This document shows positions 11,925-24,400 of a DNA stretch of 64,000 bases, piece by piece (the first letter of the stretch is position 1; the number at the start of each line of letters is the position of its first letter). Location of the stretch: the NCBI GenBank assembly GCA_009193035.1, contig SWDT01000011.1, positions 682,001 to 746,000 of the forward strand. Reading direction: 5' to 3'. This stretch comes from Halicephalobus mephisto. Lineage: Eukaryota > Nematoda > Chromadorea > Rhabditida > Panagrolaimidae. Position numbers and translations under genes: made by a program. A model generated the notes under the pieces. It worked only from the letters and a program-made list of their open reading frames with translations, was not told the DNA's origin and ran no database searches.

Positions 11925-13619
11925 GGCAATCCGAATCCGGTTTAAACAATTTACAATTTTTAATTAATAAAATTAAACATTTTTAAGTCACTTGTGGATC
12001 CGGAATAAAGTTAATTTTTGAAAAACAATTATTTTCAAAAATATTTCTTTTTTACGGTCTTTGAATTGGACTACAGAATACTGTATAATATTCCAGAAAG
12101 TCTTAAAATTTACTAAAAACATCAGAAACTTAAAAAAAAGCAATTAAAACTAAATTTTTTCTACTTTTTGGTCCTAGCTGGAAAATTCTAAAATTCATAT
12201 TGAGAGAAATTTTAATTAATTTTTAAAATTTTTCATATTATAAAATTTGAAATTTCTAAAAAATAAATAAAACTAAATTTTTTCTACTTTTTGGTCTCAA
12301 ATGGAAAATTCTAAAATTCATGTCGACAGAATCCTTTAGTAAGTTTTTCTAATTTTTAAAATACGAGAATTTAGAAGTTACTGAATATTTTACGAACCTT
12401 GAAAACACATAAAAATTTACAATTTCAAATCTCAAGTAAAAAAATCAAATTTTTATAAAAAATTCCAAAAATGTTTATTTTTTTAAAATATTATATATTT
12501 TAAATCTCAAGTAAAAAATTTAAAAAAATTAAATTTTTATAAAAAAATTAAAAATTTTAGAATTTTTATAAAAAAAATTAAAAATTTCAAAAATTTTTAT
12601 AAAAAAATTTAAAAAATCAAAAATTTTTATAAAAAAATATAAATTTTAGAATTTTAAATCTTGAATAAAAAATTCCAAAAATTTTCCAAAATTTTTAAAT
12701 GAATATTTCCGTTTTTAAAATAATGCAAAAAATTTACTGAATATTTTCGGAATTCTTTAGAACCGTTGAACCGCGGAATTTCACAATTTGTGTCTTGACT
12801 GGAAAATAATGAAAAAATTTACGTCAAGACGACTTTTCAGAATTTTGTGAAAAACATTTTCGTTTTTATAATATTATAGTTTTAGAATTCTTATATCTTG
12901 ATAAATTTTGAGAATTACACAATTAAATTTTAACAATTCTCGGTCCTGGGTGGAAACTTTGAAAAAATTTGTTTCGAGATTATTTTTGAATTTTTAAGAA
13001 AATTTTTTAGAATTTTTAAATAATAATATTATTTGACTTTTGGAAAATGATGAAAATTTAAATCTTTTTTATTTTTGGTCCTGGATGGAAAACTTTGAAA
13101 TATTCGTTTCGAGACTATTTTTGAATTTTTAAAAAAAATTTTTTAGAATTTTTAAATAATAATATTACTTTAGACTTTTGGAAAATGATAGAAACTTAAA
13201 TTTTAACAATTCTCGGTCCTGGGTGGAAAACTTTGAAAAATTTGTTTCGAGATTATTTTTGAATTTTTAAGAAAATTTTTTTAGAATTTTTAATTAATAA
13301 TATTATTTTAGACTTTTGGAAAACGATGAAAATTTAAAACTTTTTTATTTTTGGTCCTGAGTGGAAAACTGAAAAATTCGTTTCGAGATTATTTTTGGAC
13401 TTTTGTGAAAATTATATGGAAATAATTTTTTTGAATAATATTTGTTTTTTTGGTTTTTTTCGGAATTTAAAAACTTCCAAGGTCGGATTTCTTTTTCAAG
13501 AAGTCCTTTATCCCATCCTGGCAACGGTCCCTCCTAACTTTTCCAGACTCATTTCCAAAACTAGTAAAAACTAGTGAAATCACTAGAAATAACAGTTTGT
13601 ATTTTTTTCCATTTTTAAT

Positions 13620-14440
13620 TTTATTTTACAATTGCAAATATATTTGTAATTATATTTTTTTCTCATTATATTTTATTTTATTTTGTAATTATATATTTTT
13701 TAAATTATATTTTTTTGTAATTTTAATTGTATTATATATTATTTTTCTAATTATATATTATTTTTAAATTATATATTATTTTTAAATTATATTTTATTTT
13801 TAAATTATATTTTATTTTTAAATTATATTATTTTTTTGTAATTTTTATTGTATTATATATTATTTTTTTAATTATATATTATTTTTAAATTATGTTTCGT
13901 TTTTAAATTATATTATTTTTTTGTAATTTTTATTGTATTATATATTATTTTTTAAATTATGTTTCGTTTTTTAATTATATTATTTTTTCGTAATTTTAAT
14001 TGTATTATATTTTGTTTTTTAATTGTATTATTTTTTTCGTAATTATATTTTTTTTTTCATATTATATTATTATTATTTTTTGTAATTTTAATTGTATTAT
14101 ATTTTATTTTTTTAATTATATTTTACGTTTGTGACTATATTGTAGTTTTTTTTATTATTTTAATTTTAATTATCATTTTTTTCATATTATATTATTATTT
14201 TTTTTGTAATTTTAATTGTATATATTTTTTAAATTATATTTTATTTTTGTATTTATATTATTTTTTAAAATTAAGTTTTATTTAATAATTATATTTTATT
14301 TTATATTATTTTTTAAAATTAAGTTTTATTTAATAATTATATTGTATTTTATTTTATATTATTTTTTTAAAATTAAGTTTTATTTAATAATTATATTTTA
14401 TTTTATATTTGTAATTTTCCTCCAAATATAATTATGAAAT
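13620..14440. repeat. AT low-complexity tract
   Basis: About 820 bp of TTTTTAAATTATATTTTATT-like sequence, almost free of G and C. The open frame at 14216-14431 encodes only Phe/Ile/Leu/Tyr/Lys and is a composition artefact. Confidence 0.85.
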
Positions 14441-14888
14441 TTTATAAAATATATCGTTGTTTCAATTTTGATGAATTTTAAACAATTCAATGACGTTTTT
14501 TTAACGAAAATTTACTAATTATATAAAAAAAATTAAACAATAAAATTTGCATTAAATTGAAATTTATACGGACTTTCTGACAATGGCGCGTTTTCGGAAT
14601 TTTTTTCAGCAGTCTTCAATTTTCTAAAAATAAAAGTTATTCAATATTTTTAAAAACACCAAAAATAATAACTTTTGAATGAAAATTTTTTATTTTTCAA
14701 ATAACTAAAAATTTATTGTTAATTTTCTGTTCAAAAATCTTGGATTTTAAAAAATAAAAATTATTCAATATTTAAAAAAATAAAAATAATAAAAAGTTTT
14801 ATAATTTTCGAATAGCTAAAAATTTATTTCCGCTTAATTTTTCACTCAAGTCTTGAATTTCCCAAGAATGGAGGTTATTTAACTTTTA

Positions 14889-14922
14889 AAAATAATAAAA
14901 ATAACGAAAATAATAAAAATAA

Positions 14923-14953
<31 letters not shown>

Positions 14954-15030
14954 AAAAATAATAAAAAATGATAAAAATAATAATGAAAATAATAAAAATA
15001 GTAAAAATAGTAAAAATAATAAAAAGTTTT
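14889..15030. repeat. (AAT)n / (AAAAAT)n microsatellite
   Basis: AATAATAATAATAATAAAAA interrupted by AAAAT units and a few G substitutions. Confidence 0.85.
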
Positions 15031-15404
15031 ATAATTTTTGAATAACTAAAAATTTATTTCCGCTTAATTTTTCACTCAAGTCTTGAATTTCCCAAGAATG
15101 GAGGTTATTGAACATTTTTGGCTTAAATTGACCCTTTCGCTTTCCTCCGTTTATTGAGTTTTGACTCCTCTTGTCTGGAATTCAGTCTTGAAAGAAATCT
15201 CCAGTTTACTTTTCCACAAAGATGTGTTTTCTGGTTTTCTAAAATTTACAATAATCCATTTTTGACAAAATGTAACATTTTTTCCACTTTTACTCGAGTG
15301 CTTTTTGTTTAAAAAAAACTCGGATTTGAGTGGTTTTGGAGATTTTTGTGAATTGAAAAATTTCAGATTTTCGAAATTTAAAATGGAATTTGAAAAAATC
15401 TAAA

Positions 15405-18400
15405 ATGGAATTTTATTTTATTTTAATTTTGTTTATTTTCTCAACTACAGTAGAATGCCGAAGAAAAGCCCTGCTGGACCACCTGTTCTCGACCTACCGT
15501 AAGGAACTGAGACCTGTGAAAAACGAGAATTCGGGTCCGACGGTCGTAACTGTTCAATTTTATTTTAAACAAATTCAAAAAATTCAAGAAAGCGATCAGA
15601 TTCTTACCGTATACTGTTGGTTAGAAGAGTACTGGCTAGATGAATTTCTAAAATGGGATCCCGACCAATTTGGGGGGATTAAGCAGATCCACATCCCTGC
15701 GGACATGATCTGGAAACCCGATTTGCTCGTTTAGTAAGTTTTTTATAAACTTTTTATTTTCAGCAAAAGTAGTAAAAAATTCAAAAATAATTTTTAAAAA
15801 ACCAAAATTCAAACAAAACATCATTTACTGACAGATTTGGTTTTTGGATTTCTCCGGATCAGGCTAAAAACCTTCAATCTGGTCCGGAATGTCTTTTTGG
15901 AGTTCCAGACCAAGTTTGGAATCTTCAGGTTTGGTCTAGCAAGGCTTAACTCTGGGGAATGAAGTACGAGAGAAGTGCAGAACGGCCTGGGGGACCTAGA
16001 GCTGACCTGAAGGACCTAGATTAGGGATGCATAGGCACTAGGAAAATGTTAACCGTTCTAGAAAGTCTCGATTCAGCCTAATAAGACCTAACTCAAAAAG
16101 GCATAGGTACGAGAAGACTGCATGATGGTCTAAGAGGACCTGGACCCAGCCTAGCAAGACCCAAACCAAAGGTATGTTAATACGAGAGGGATAGTGTCTA
16201 GAGGAAGTTAGGCTAATCTAACAAGACCTAAACTGAGATGCGATGGGATTGTGAAGTAGTCTGGAAGGACCTAAACCTGGTCTAGGGAGACTTAAACCGA
16301 GATACGATAAGATCACAGAATGGCCTAAAAACTAATCTAACAAGACCTAAACTGAGATGCGACAAGATTGCAGAATGGCCTAGCAAGACCCAAACCAGTC
16401 TGACGAGAACTAAATCAGAAATGTGCTAATATGAGGGGATTTTTAAATACTCTAAACCCCCTGTCCAATTTGAACGAATTTAACTATTGGATCGTCGCTG
16501 GGGAATCCGGATCCGTGTGTAGATACAAATATGTGGAAATAACTTTATTGGAGCCTCAGGCACGAGATAAAACACAACTTTACAAAAATTATTGCGTAAT
16601 CTTAAAATTGCCACCAACCCAGAATCGTACGCCTTTCGTTGGTCCTCAGGGTATTTCCCTCCGGGACCAACGCTGTGTGGTTTGCATTCAAATAAATTGT
16701 ACACAATTTAACATTAACAAATTAAATTTCAGCAACAATGCGAATATGAATGTCCGGGAAAACGAACTCCAGACGAACGCCCTGATTCAATTCGATGGCC
16801 AAGTTTCGTTGTTCAGAGCAGTGATCACGGATGTTTCTTGTCAGTTATCTTTGCAGAGATTTCCTTTTGATCAACAGATATGTTACATAATGTTGGCTTC
16901 GTGGTCGTATTCTGGAGCTGAGATAATGCTGAATGTGGCCGGACCTAATTTGACGAATCTGTCGTCGATGACGGCGGCGACTGCGGCGACGGACTTGGTG
17001 GACCAGGCGAGGACTAGCCTGAGGCACTACATCCCGAACATGGAGTGGAGACTTACGGACTTCAAATACCGTATAAACATGAAGTATTACTCCTGTTGTG
17101 AATCGCCTTATCCGGATATTTCGTATTTTTTTGCAATTAAACGAAATCCGAATTATTATTTATTTACTTTAATCGTTCCTTCTGCTTTTATCACGATAGT
17201 TACCGTAGTCGGGTTTTTTACACCTCATTCGTCCACGGGTGAAAACACCGAAAAAGTCTCCCTCGGGGTCACGGCCCTCCTGTCCCTGGCGATCATCCTC
17301 ATGATGGTCTCCGACGCCCTCCCGGCCACCAGCGACAACGTCCCGCTCCTGGGACAGTACTACGTGGGATTGATCATGATCATGTTTTTGGCCACTTACT
17401 GTACCACTTGGACCCTCGGGATTCAGATGCAGGGAAACGCCGGAAAAGCGATTCCGAAGAGAGTTCGAAACTGGATTCTCCATTGGAATTCCAAAAACTG
17501 CGTCATAAATTTCCTCTTCGGAAGAGAACTTCGAAATTCACAAATCTCCATCAGAATGCGGCTGCAGAAATACGTAAGATTATTATTTATTAAAATCCGA
17601 CAAAATCTAATCAGTTCTGGAGTCTTCCGAAATTTCCTCGAAGGCTTTAGAATCCGATTAAAGTTTCTCAAAATTTTTAAAATTTCTAAAATTCTCGAAA
17701 ACTTCCAGAATTTTCTAAAAATTTTAAAATTTGTTAAAATTTCAAGTTTTCCAAAATCCAGGAGTAAATTCCGAAATTTTTAGAATTTTATAAATATTTT
17801 TAAAATAGTTGAAATTTATAAAAAAATTTTGGAATTTTTCAGAATACTGTAGAAATTTTTGGAGATTTTAAGAATCATAAAAACCTCCAGAATCCAGGAG
17901 TAAATTCTGGAATTTTTAGAATTTTATAAATATTTTTAGAACAGTTGAAATTTGTAAAAAAATTTTGGAATTTTTCAGAATACTGTAGAAATTTTTAAAA
18001 ATCTTCAGAATCACGTAGAAACCTCCAGAATCCAGTAATAAATTCTGGAATTTTTAAAGTCCTTCAGAATCCTAGAGAAGTCGTTGAAATAAAATTCTGA
18101 AATCTACGATTCTGGAAGTTTTTAAAAAATTCTAAAAATTCATACTGAGATTATTCCGTAATAATTTTTATCTTTTCATAAAACATCATTTTATATAATT
18201 TATATCTATTTTTTATAAGTAATTTTGTTTAATTTTAAATTTTTTAAATTTATATTTTTTTAAAATTTTGTTTAATTTTTAGTTTTTTTAATTTATATTT
18301 TTTAAAATTTTGTTTAATTTTTTATTTTTTTAATTTATATTTTTTTAAAATTTTGTTTAATTTTTTATTTTTTTAATTTATATTTTTTTTAAATTTTGTT

Positions 18401-19334
18401 TAATTTTTAGTTTTTTTACTTTTTACTTTTTATTTTTTAAATTTATATTTATTTTCTTATTTTATTTTATTTTATTTTTAATTTTTTAAATTTATATTTT
18501 TTTTAAATTTTTTTCTTTGTAGGACCGATTGACGGCGCTGAAACGACAGTTTGCGAGTGACTTTATGCAGTTCCAACAGAGACTTTTTTGTGCACAAGTC
18601 AAGGACAAAAATCAAGCCATGATAGCCCCCAGGGATTCCACTGTCAGCAACATCGGAAGCAACGGAAGTATTCCTTTGATTGATGCCGATGAAGAAATCG
18701 AGAACAGAAATCAGAAGCACACCTGTGAATCCAAGGCTTTTGACGGGTCAGACAAAGTCATCAATAGTCTTCTTGGTGAGATTTCTACTTTTAAAGTTTT
18801 TTAAAAATTAACAAACATAATTTTTAAAAAATACAATTTTTTGGAATTTTTGAATTCTCAATTAAAAAAATCAAAAAATCAAAAACAAATTAAATACAGT
18901 AATCGACCCGTTATTTTTCACTTTTTTAAATAAATTTTAAAAAATTTCACTTTTACTTTTTTTTTTCTAATTTTAAATTTTTAAAAAATTTTATTTTTTT
19001 TAATTTTATTTTTTTAAATTTTTTAAAGAAATTTATCTTTAATTTTATTTTTATTTTTTATTTTTTTATTTTTATTTTTTTATTTTTACAGTAATATTGT
19101 TTTTTTTCAGCTGAAGTCCTCAGTTCGGTGAAGGGGATCAGACAAGATCTCCTGGCAGATGAGCACTTGAAGACGATCCGGAACGAATGGCAAATGCTCG
19201 CGAGAATGATGGAGAAGATCCTGATGGTCATTTTTGTATTGTTTACTTTCTCATTTGCCTGTTTCATGCTCTACGACGATCAAGAAAATCCTACAGTAAC
19301 TGAGGAAATTATGAATCAAAAAACAATGACTTAA
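15405..19334 (+). CDS. Cys-loop ligand-gated cation channel, nicotinic alpha-type subunit
   Basis: Predicted 548-aa pentameric receptor subunit at the plasma membrane. Exons are 15405-15733, 16733-17573, 18523-18775 and 19111-19334. A signal peptide (about residues 1-18, ending TTVEC) precedes the ligand-binding domain with WLEEYWLDEFLKWDP and IWKPDLLVYNN. The Cys loop is C146-x13-C160 (QLSLQRFPFDQQ inside). Adjacent C231-C232 (YYSCCESP) mark an alpha-type loop C. M1 follows VPSAFITIVTVVGFF. M2 begins EKVSLGVTALLSLAIIL with Glu (about residue 283) at the cytoplasmic end, which predicts cation selectivity. M4 is near the C-terminus (ILMVIFVLFTFSFACFML). A TTTCAG at 15361-15366 is a candidate trans-splice acceptor. 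Acetylcholine is the likely ligand class by homology, but divergent nematode members can respond to other ligands. The exact acr/lgc paralogue is not recognised. Confidence 0.9.
15950..16430. repeat. Purine-rich tandem repeat in ion-channel intron 1
   Basis: Diverged units of roughly 70-85 bp share AAGACCTAAACTGAGATGCG, CAGAATGGCCTA and AACCTGGTCTA. It is unusually GC-rich for this window and accounts for half of the 999-bp intron. Confidence 0.75.
17780..18120. repeat. ~123-bp tandem repeat in ion-channel intron 2
   Basis: Two good copies and one partial copy of a unit with AATACTGTAGAAATTTTT, CCTCCAGAATCCAG and GTAAATTCTGGAATTTTT. The following 18180-18520 is T-rich low complexity leading to the acceptor at 18522. 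Confidence 0.7.
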
Positions 19335-19407
19335 GATCGATTTTGCGTAATTTTGTGTTTTTGGACATGGGAGAAATTTCTGACTTCAGAATCTTGCAAA
19401 AAGTACG

Positions 19408-20030
19408 TATACACAAAAAAGCGTAACAAACATAAATTATCAGTTTTGTAATTTTCGTCAGAAATGTCAAATATTTTAAAAAATGTGACGATTGTTACAT
19501 TTCGAAATTGTTACAGGACCGAAAGTTACTTTTTTTGTATAAATTTAATGGAACTATACATTGGATATAATGTATCCGATACATCAGAGCTGTTCTAATG
19601 TATCTACATATCATATACAATCCACCGATATCAACACAAAAAATGTAACTTTTGGTACAGTAACAAACATAAATCGTCACTATTATGTTTTATTTTTTAT
19701 CACAAATGTTAAATATTTTTAAAAATGTGACGATTGTTACATTTCGAAATTGTTACAGGACCGAAAGTTACTTTTTTTGTATAAATTTTATGGAACTATA
19801 CATTGGATATAATGTATCCGATACATCAGAGCTGTTCTAATGTATCTACATATCATATACAATTCACCGATATCAACACAAAAAAATGTAACTTTTGGTA
19901 CAGTAACAAATGCAAAATCGTCACTATTATGTTTTAATTTCTGTCACAAATGTCAAATATTTTTAAAAATGTGACGATTGTTACATTTCGAAATTATTAC
20001 AAGACCTAAAGTTACGCTTTTTTGTGTGTA
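19408..20030. mobile_element. 623-bp TIR-bounded non-autonomous element with internal tandem units
   Basis: The left end (from 19408) TATACACAAAAAAGCGTAAC and the right end (20011-20030) GTTACGCTTTTTTGTGTGTA are inverted repeats matching at 19 of 20 positions. Between them about two and a half tandem units of ~255 bp repeat: a GTAAC/TGTGACGATTGTTAC portion alternating with a GATACATCAGAGC/GATATAATGTATCC portion. There is no open frame of meaningful size. The structure fits a MITE-like element whose interior has amplified. Related loci are 11157-11311, 21506-21838 and 61310-61680. Confidence 0.8.
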
Positions 20031-20309
20031 GAATGAGCTAATGGGGATCTGTAGATTCTGACATGAAATTCAGAATCTACAGTTCTCATTACTTTGTTCT
20101 ACATACTGTTTGTGACTTTCTGAGGGTGCTAGATCTCCATGCAAAAACAACAAAATTTACGTAGAATGTCTTTTAAATAAATTAATCGCCATAATTTAAC
20201 TAAAAATGCATAAAAATATCCAATATTTTACAGTAAAATGTAAAATTGATTCTCGACGGGAAAATTTTTGACAACTATGACGTCGGTTAATCTTAGGTAT
20301 GAAAATTCA

Positions 20310-20950
20310 TCCTAAAAGATATAAAAAATTAAAATCAACTCTCGCCACAAATTTTTTAATAATCATAAAGAGGTTGTTTAATCTTAAAAGTAAGTTTAAA
20401 AAATGCTAAAAACAATTTTGAAATGAATCAACTCCCACCACGAAAGTTCCTGATAATCATTAAGAAGTTTTTTGTTTTTAAAAGTTCAAAACAATATTAA
20501 AAATTATTTTAAAATAAATCAACTCCCACCACGAAAGTTCCTGATAATCATTAAGAAGTTGTTTAATCCTAAAAGTTAAAAATAATATTAAAAACAATTT
20601 TGAAATGAATCAACTCCCACCACGAAAGTTCCTGATAATCATTAAGAGGTTTTTTGTTTTTAAAAGTAAGTTAAAAACAGCCTAAAAATAAAATCAACTC
20701 CCGCCACGAAAGATCCTGATAATAATTAAGAAATTGTTTAATCTTAAAAGTTAAAAATAATATTAAAAATTATTTAAAAATAAATCAACTCCCACCACGA
20801 AAGATCCTGATAATCATTAAGAAGTTGTTTAATCCTAAAAGTGAGTTAAAAGCAACATTAAAAACAAAAATGAAATCTACTTTCACAAATTTTTTGATAA
20901 TCATGAAGAATTTTTACATTTTCGGATGTGAATGAAAACTGATACCAAAA
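20310..20950. repeat. ~92-bp tandem repeat (CTCCCACCACGAAAG units)
   Basis: At least six units carry ATCAACTCCCACCACGAAAG, TTCCTGATAATCATTAAGAA and TTTAATCCTAAAAGT. The central copies are very similar and the ends more diverged. No gene. Confidence 0.85.
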
Positions 20951-21129
20951 CAACCTAAAACAGGATGAACCGATTCTTATTACGAATTTTCGGAAAATCA
21001 TGACGAGTACTTTTTTAAGTATAAATGCAAATTTATGTTAAAAAGTAATTTGAAAATTAAGGAAAATTCCTATCCTAGAATACGAAATCAACTTCCGTTA
21101 TGAAGCCCTTCAAAATTGATAAAAGACAA

Positions 21130-21500
21130 AAATTAAACAATAAATAAATTTTTGAATAAACAATATCGAAAAAATCCCCAAAATGACAAATCAACAAGAT
21201 TTTTTTGATCGTTTTCTGCCTTTTTTATTTCTTATGAAACCGACTAAAAATAAATTTAAATAAATTAAAAATTTAAAAAAAAATTTAAAAATAAAAAAAA
21301 ATTTAAAAAAAATAAAAAAATAAAAAATTTTAAAATTTTAAAAAATCACATTTTTTTTGTTTCTAAATACAAGTATAAATTTGCATAAAAATAAATTTAA
21401 AAAATAAATAAAATCTAAGAAAAATTACAATTAGAATTTTCAAATTTTTCAATTTTCGACTTAAATAACAAAATCACAAATTTTAAATTATTTTAAATTT
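21130..21500. other. AT low-complexity spacer
   Basis: A/T runs with short AAATTTAAAAA phrases. No feature is supported. Confidence 0.6.
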
Positions 21501-21505
21501 AAAAA

Positions 21506-21838
21506 TTTCGAAATGTAACAATCGTCACATTTTTAAAAATATTTGACATTTGTGATGGAAATTACAAAACTGATAATTTATGTTTGTTACTGTACCAAAA
21601 GTTACGTTTTTTGTGTTGATATCGGTGGATTCTATTTTATATGCAGATACATTAGAACGGCTCTGATGTATCAGATACATTATATCCAATGAATAGTTCC
21701 ATAAAATTTATACAAAAAAAGTAACTTTCGGTCCTGTAACAATTTCGAAATGTAACAATCGTCACATTTTTAAAAATATTTAACATTTGTGACGAAAATT
21801 ACAAATAAAATTGATAATTTATGTTTATTACTGTAGTG
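21506..21838. mobile_element. Truncated reverse-orientation member of the GTAAC TIR family
   Basis: Reads as the reverse complement of the 19408-20030 interior: TTCGAAATGTAACAATCGTC, then CTGTACCAAAAGTTACG, GATACATTATATCC and a second TTCGAAATGTAACAATCGTC. The outer ACACAAAAAA ends are missing on both sides. Confidence 0.7.
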
Positions 21839-21932
21839 TCACCAATGGGAGAATTGGGTCAAAGGAGCAGACGATTGAAAATTGTTTGAAATTGTTTGTA
21901 AATTTTGATTTTGTGCGACATAGGAATAAAAG

Positions 21933-22221
21933 TTAAAAAAGTACTGTGGTGTCAAATCCGACATAGATTTTCGTGCTGTGCCTTAGGCATTTATTAAATA
22001 AACCTTTTCTGCAATATCTACATTTCTCATCGGTACACGGACTGAGAGATTTAACACAACCGATTTCGGGCTTGACTGGACCATGTATGACCACGGGTCT
22101 TCTTTGAGCACAAGACTCATCTGGATTTTCATGAAAAATAATTGAATCTCGAATTGAAAAACAAATGACCAATATTTGGACATTTCTGTCACTTTCATAA
22201 AACGTCAAATTTACTACTTTC
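21933..22221 (-). CDS. Possible terminal exon of a small cysteine-rich secreted protein
   Basis: Unrecognised and weak. Read on the minus strand, a TTTATTTCAG acceptor at about 22231-22222 opens an exon whose frame runs to a stop at 21933. Its C-terminal part has six cysteines spaced C-x17-C-x6-C-x4-C-x2-C-x7-C (ending DEKCRYCRKGLFNKC), after a hydrophobic stretch VQILVICFS. That spacing looks like a disulfide-rich peptide. No upstream exon with an ATG was found; the sequence beyond 22430 is satellite. A second open frame overlaps it on the same strand (MKVTEMSKYWS..., 71 aa), so coding status is uncertain. Confidence 0.25.
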
Positions 22222-22429
22222 CTGAAATAAATTGTTTTCGTAGAAAAAGTTTGTTTTAGTTACATAACAGTTAACAAGCTAAAAAATAATTTTTATTTTC
22301 GAAAATTCCCTTATGGAAAATATTTTTATTCAGTCTAGAGTTTGGAAACAGATTGGGACTTATTTTGTCAGTTATTAAGCAGATATTCAAAATCCAGTAT
22401 CTATTTATTGTAAACTTTTTTCTGAAATC

Positions 22430-22965
22430 GGATAATTAAGTAAAATTGAAAGATTTGATATATCGAATTTTTAATTTTTGAAACAAATTAGTTTACTTTG
22501 TGATTTATTAAGTAGACATTGAGGATCTGTTGTATGCTGTTAGTTTAAGATCTTTTGAAAGAAAATATTAAATAAAATTGAAAAAGTTCATATATCAAAT
22601 TCTCAATTTTTAATACATTGATTTCTGAAACAAATTAGTTTATTTTGTGATTTATTAAGTAGACATTGAGGATGTGTTGTATGTTGTTGGTTTAAGATCT
22701 TTTGAAAGAAAATATTAAATAAAATTGAAAAAGTTTATATATCAAATTCACAATTTTTAATACATTACTTTTTGAAACAAATTAGTTTACTTTATGATTT
22801 ATTAAGTAGACATTGAGGATCTGTTGTATGTTGTTAGTTTAAGATCTTTTGAAAGAAGATATTAAATAAAATTGAAAAAGTTTATACATCAAATTTTCAA
22901 TTTTTAATACATTACTTTTTGAAACAAATTACAGTTTATTTTGTGATTTATCAAATATCTATTTA
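22430..22965. repeat. ~158-bp tandem repeat, about 3.5 copies
   Basis: Units share TTTTTGAAACAAATTAGTTT, GATTTATTAAGTAGACATTG and AAGATCTTTTGAAAGAA, with few differences among the central copies. A degenerate fourth copy extends to about 23200. Confidence 0.85.
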
Positions 22966-23229
22966 GAGCTGCTTTGTTTATTTTGTAGGATTATTTATAG
23001 AAACAATGCAATTAAATAAAAGTAAAAATTTTTACATAACGAACGTCCGGATTTAGGTGAAATAATTTGAAATAAACTTCTGCACATTTTGCAGTTTATT
23101 AAATACTTATTTAGAATCCTTTGTTCATTTTTCTGGATGTCTTTTGGAACGGAATAATGGAATAAACATGGACAATTCCATATATCGCACGTCAAAAAAA
23201 TTAATGACATTTTTTATTACATGTAAAAT

Positions 23230-24400
23230 TTTGGATTTTCATGATTTTGTGTTTCATTTTTAGAATTATTTTTTCTGCAAAATTCCAGTAATTATGACAG
23301 TTCTTTCTCGTTATTAGATCTACTTTTTATGGCAATTTTAATTATATAATTGATTATGTGGAAAAGTAATCAGAAATATGGTAAAAATTCAAAAAAAATT
23401 GGAAACTTACATGTTGAAGTTTTGTTGATCAATTTTAGGATTGTTTTTTTCTACATTAATTTCATCAATTTTGATAACTTTTTTACAATTAGATCTACTT
23501 TTTATGGCGATTTTAATTATATAATTGATTATGTGGAAAAGTAATCAGAAATATGGGAAAAATTCAAAAAAATTTGGATACTTGTTTATCGAATTTAGGA
23601 TTACTAATTTTAGGATTGTTTTTTTCTACATTAATTCCATCAATTTCGATAATTTTTTGTTATAATTAGATCTACTTTTTATGGCGATTAAACCTATTTA
23701 CTTAATATCCTAAAAAAGTAACGAAAAATATAGAAAAAGTTAAAAGAATTTATTTATTTGCATGTTGAAGTTTTGTTGATCAATTTTAGGATTGTTTTTT
23801 TCTACATTAATTCCATCAATTTCGATAATTCTTTTTTACAATTAGATCTACTTTTTATGGCGATTAAATCTATTTACTTAATATCTTAAAAAAGTAACGA
23901 AAAATATAGGAAAAAGTTAAAAGAATTTATTTATTTGCATGTTGAGGTTTCAATTATCCTTTTAGGACCACCCATTTTCTCTGTCAACTTTATTGATTTT
24001 AATGATTATTTTCAGTAATTAGATACATTTCCTACTCTAATTACAGTTACCTAATTGGTTTGTTCAGAAAAATAAACATAAACGTGAAAAAACAAAAAAT
24101 TTTGCACTTTCCGAATTTTCGATTCTCTATTTTAAGATTGCTTATTTTTTTCATTAATTTTATCAATTTTCATAATTGGTTTTTTATAATTAAGTTTATT
24201 TTTACGTTGATTATATCTAATTAGGTTTTCAGAAACATGGAAAAAACGAAATTTATTTATTTTTCGATTGTTATTTTTAGAATTTTTCTGTTTCAAATTT
24301 ATTATTTTTAATAATTCTTGTTTTTAATTATGTATATTTCGTTATAGTGACTACAACTGCCTAATTAGTTTTTTCAGAAAAAAACAAAAAAAATTATTTA
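23230..24400. repeat. ~175-190-bp tandem repeat, six or so diverging copies
   Basis: Units share TTTTAGGATTGTTTTTTTCT, ACATTAATTCCATCAATTT, AATTAGATCTACTTTTTATG and AAAAGTAACGAAAAATATAG. Copies decay towards 24400. A related single unit is at about 60040-60150. Confidence 0.8.

Larger units (their letters stand above)
11925..15366. other. 3.4-kb intergenic AT-rich repeat region
   Basis: No gene is seen. An AATAAA for the scavenger receptor lies at 11966. 12940-13440 holds about four diverged units of ~125 bp sharing TGGAAAACTTTGAAAAATT and GTTTCGAGATTATTTTTG. 13620-14440 is extreme AT low complexity (TTTTAAATTATATTATTTT types), and 14889-15030 is an AAT/AAAAT microsatellite. The last 250 bases are less repetitive and may hold the ion-channel promoter. 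Confidence 0.6.

Noticed and set aside
20310..20950. Regularly spaced repeats considered as a CRISPR array
   Set aside because: The ~92-bp units are tandem without unique spacers and the DNA is eukaryotic; this is a satellite.
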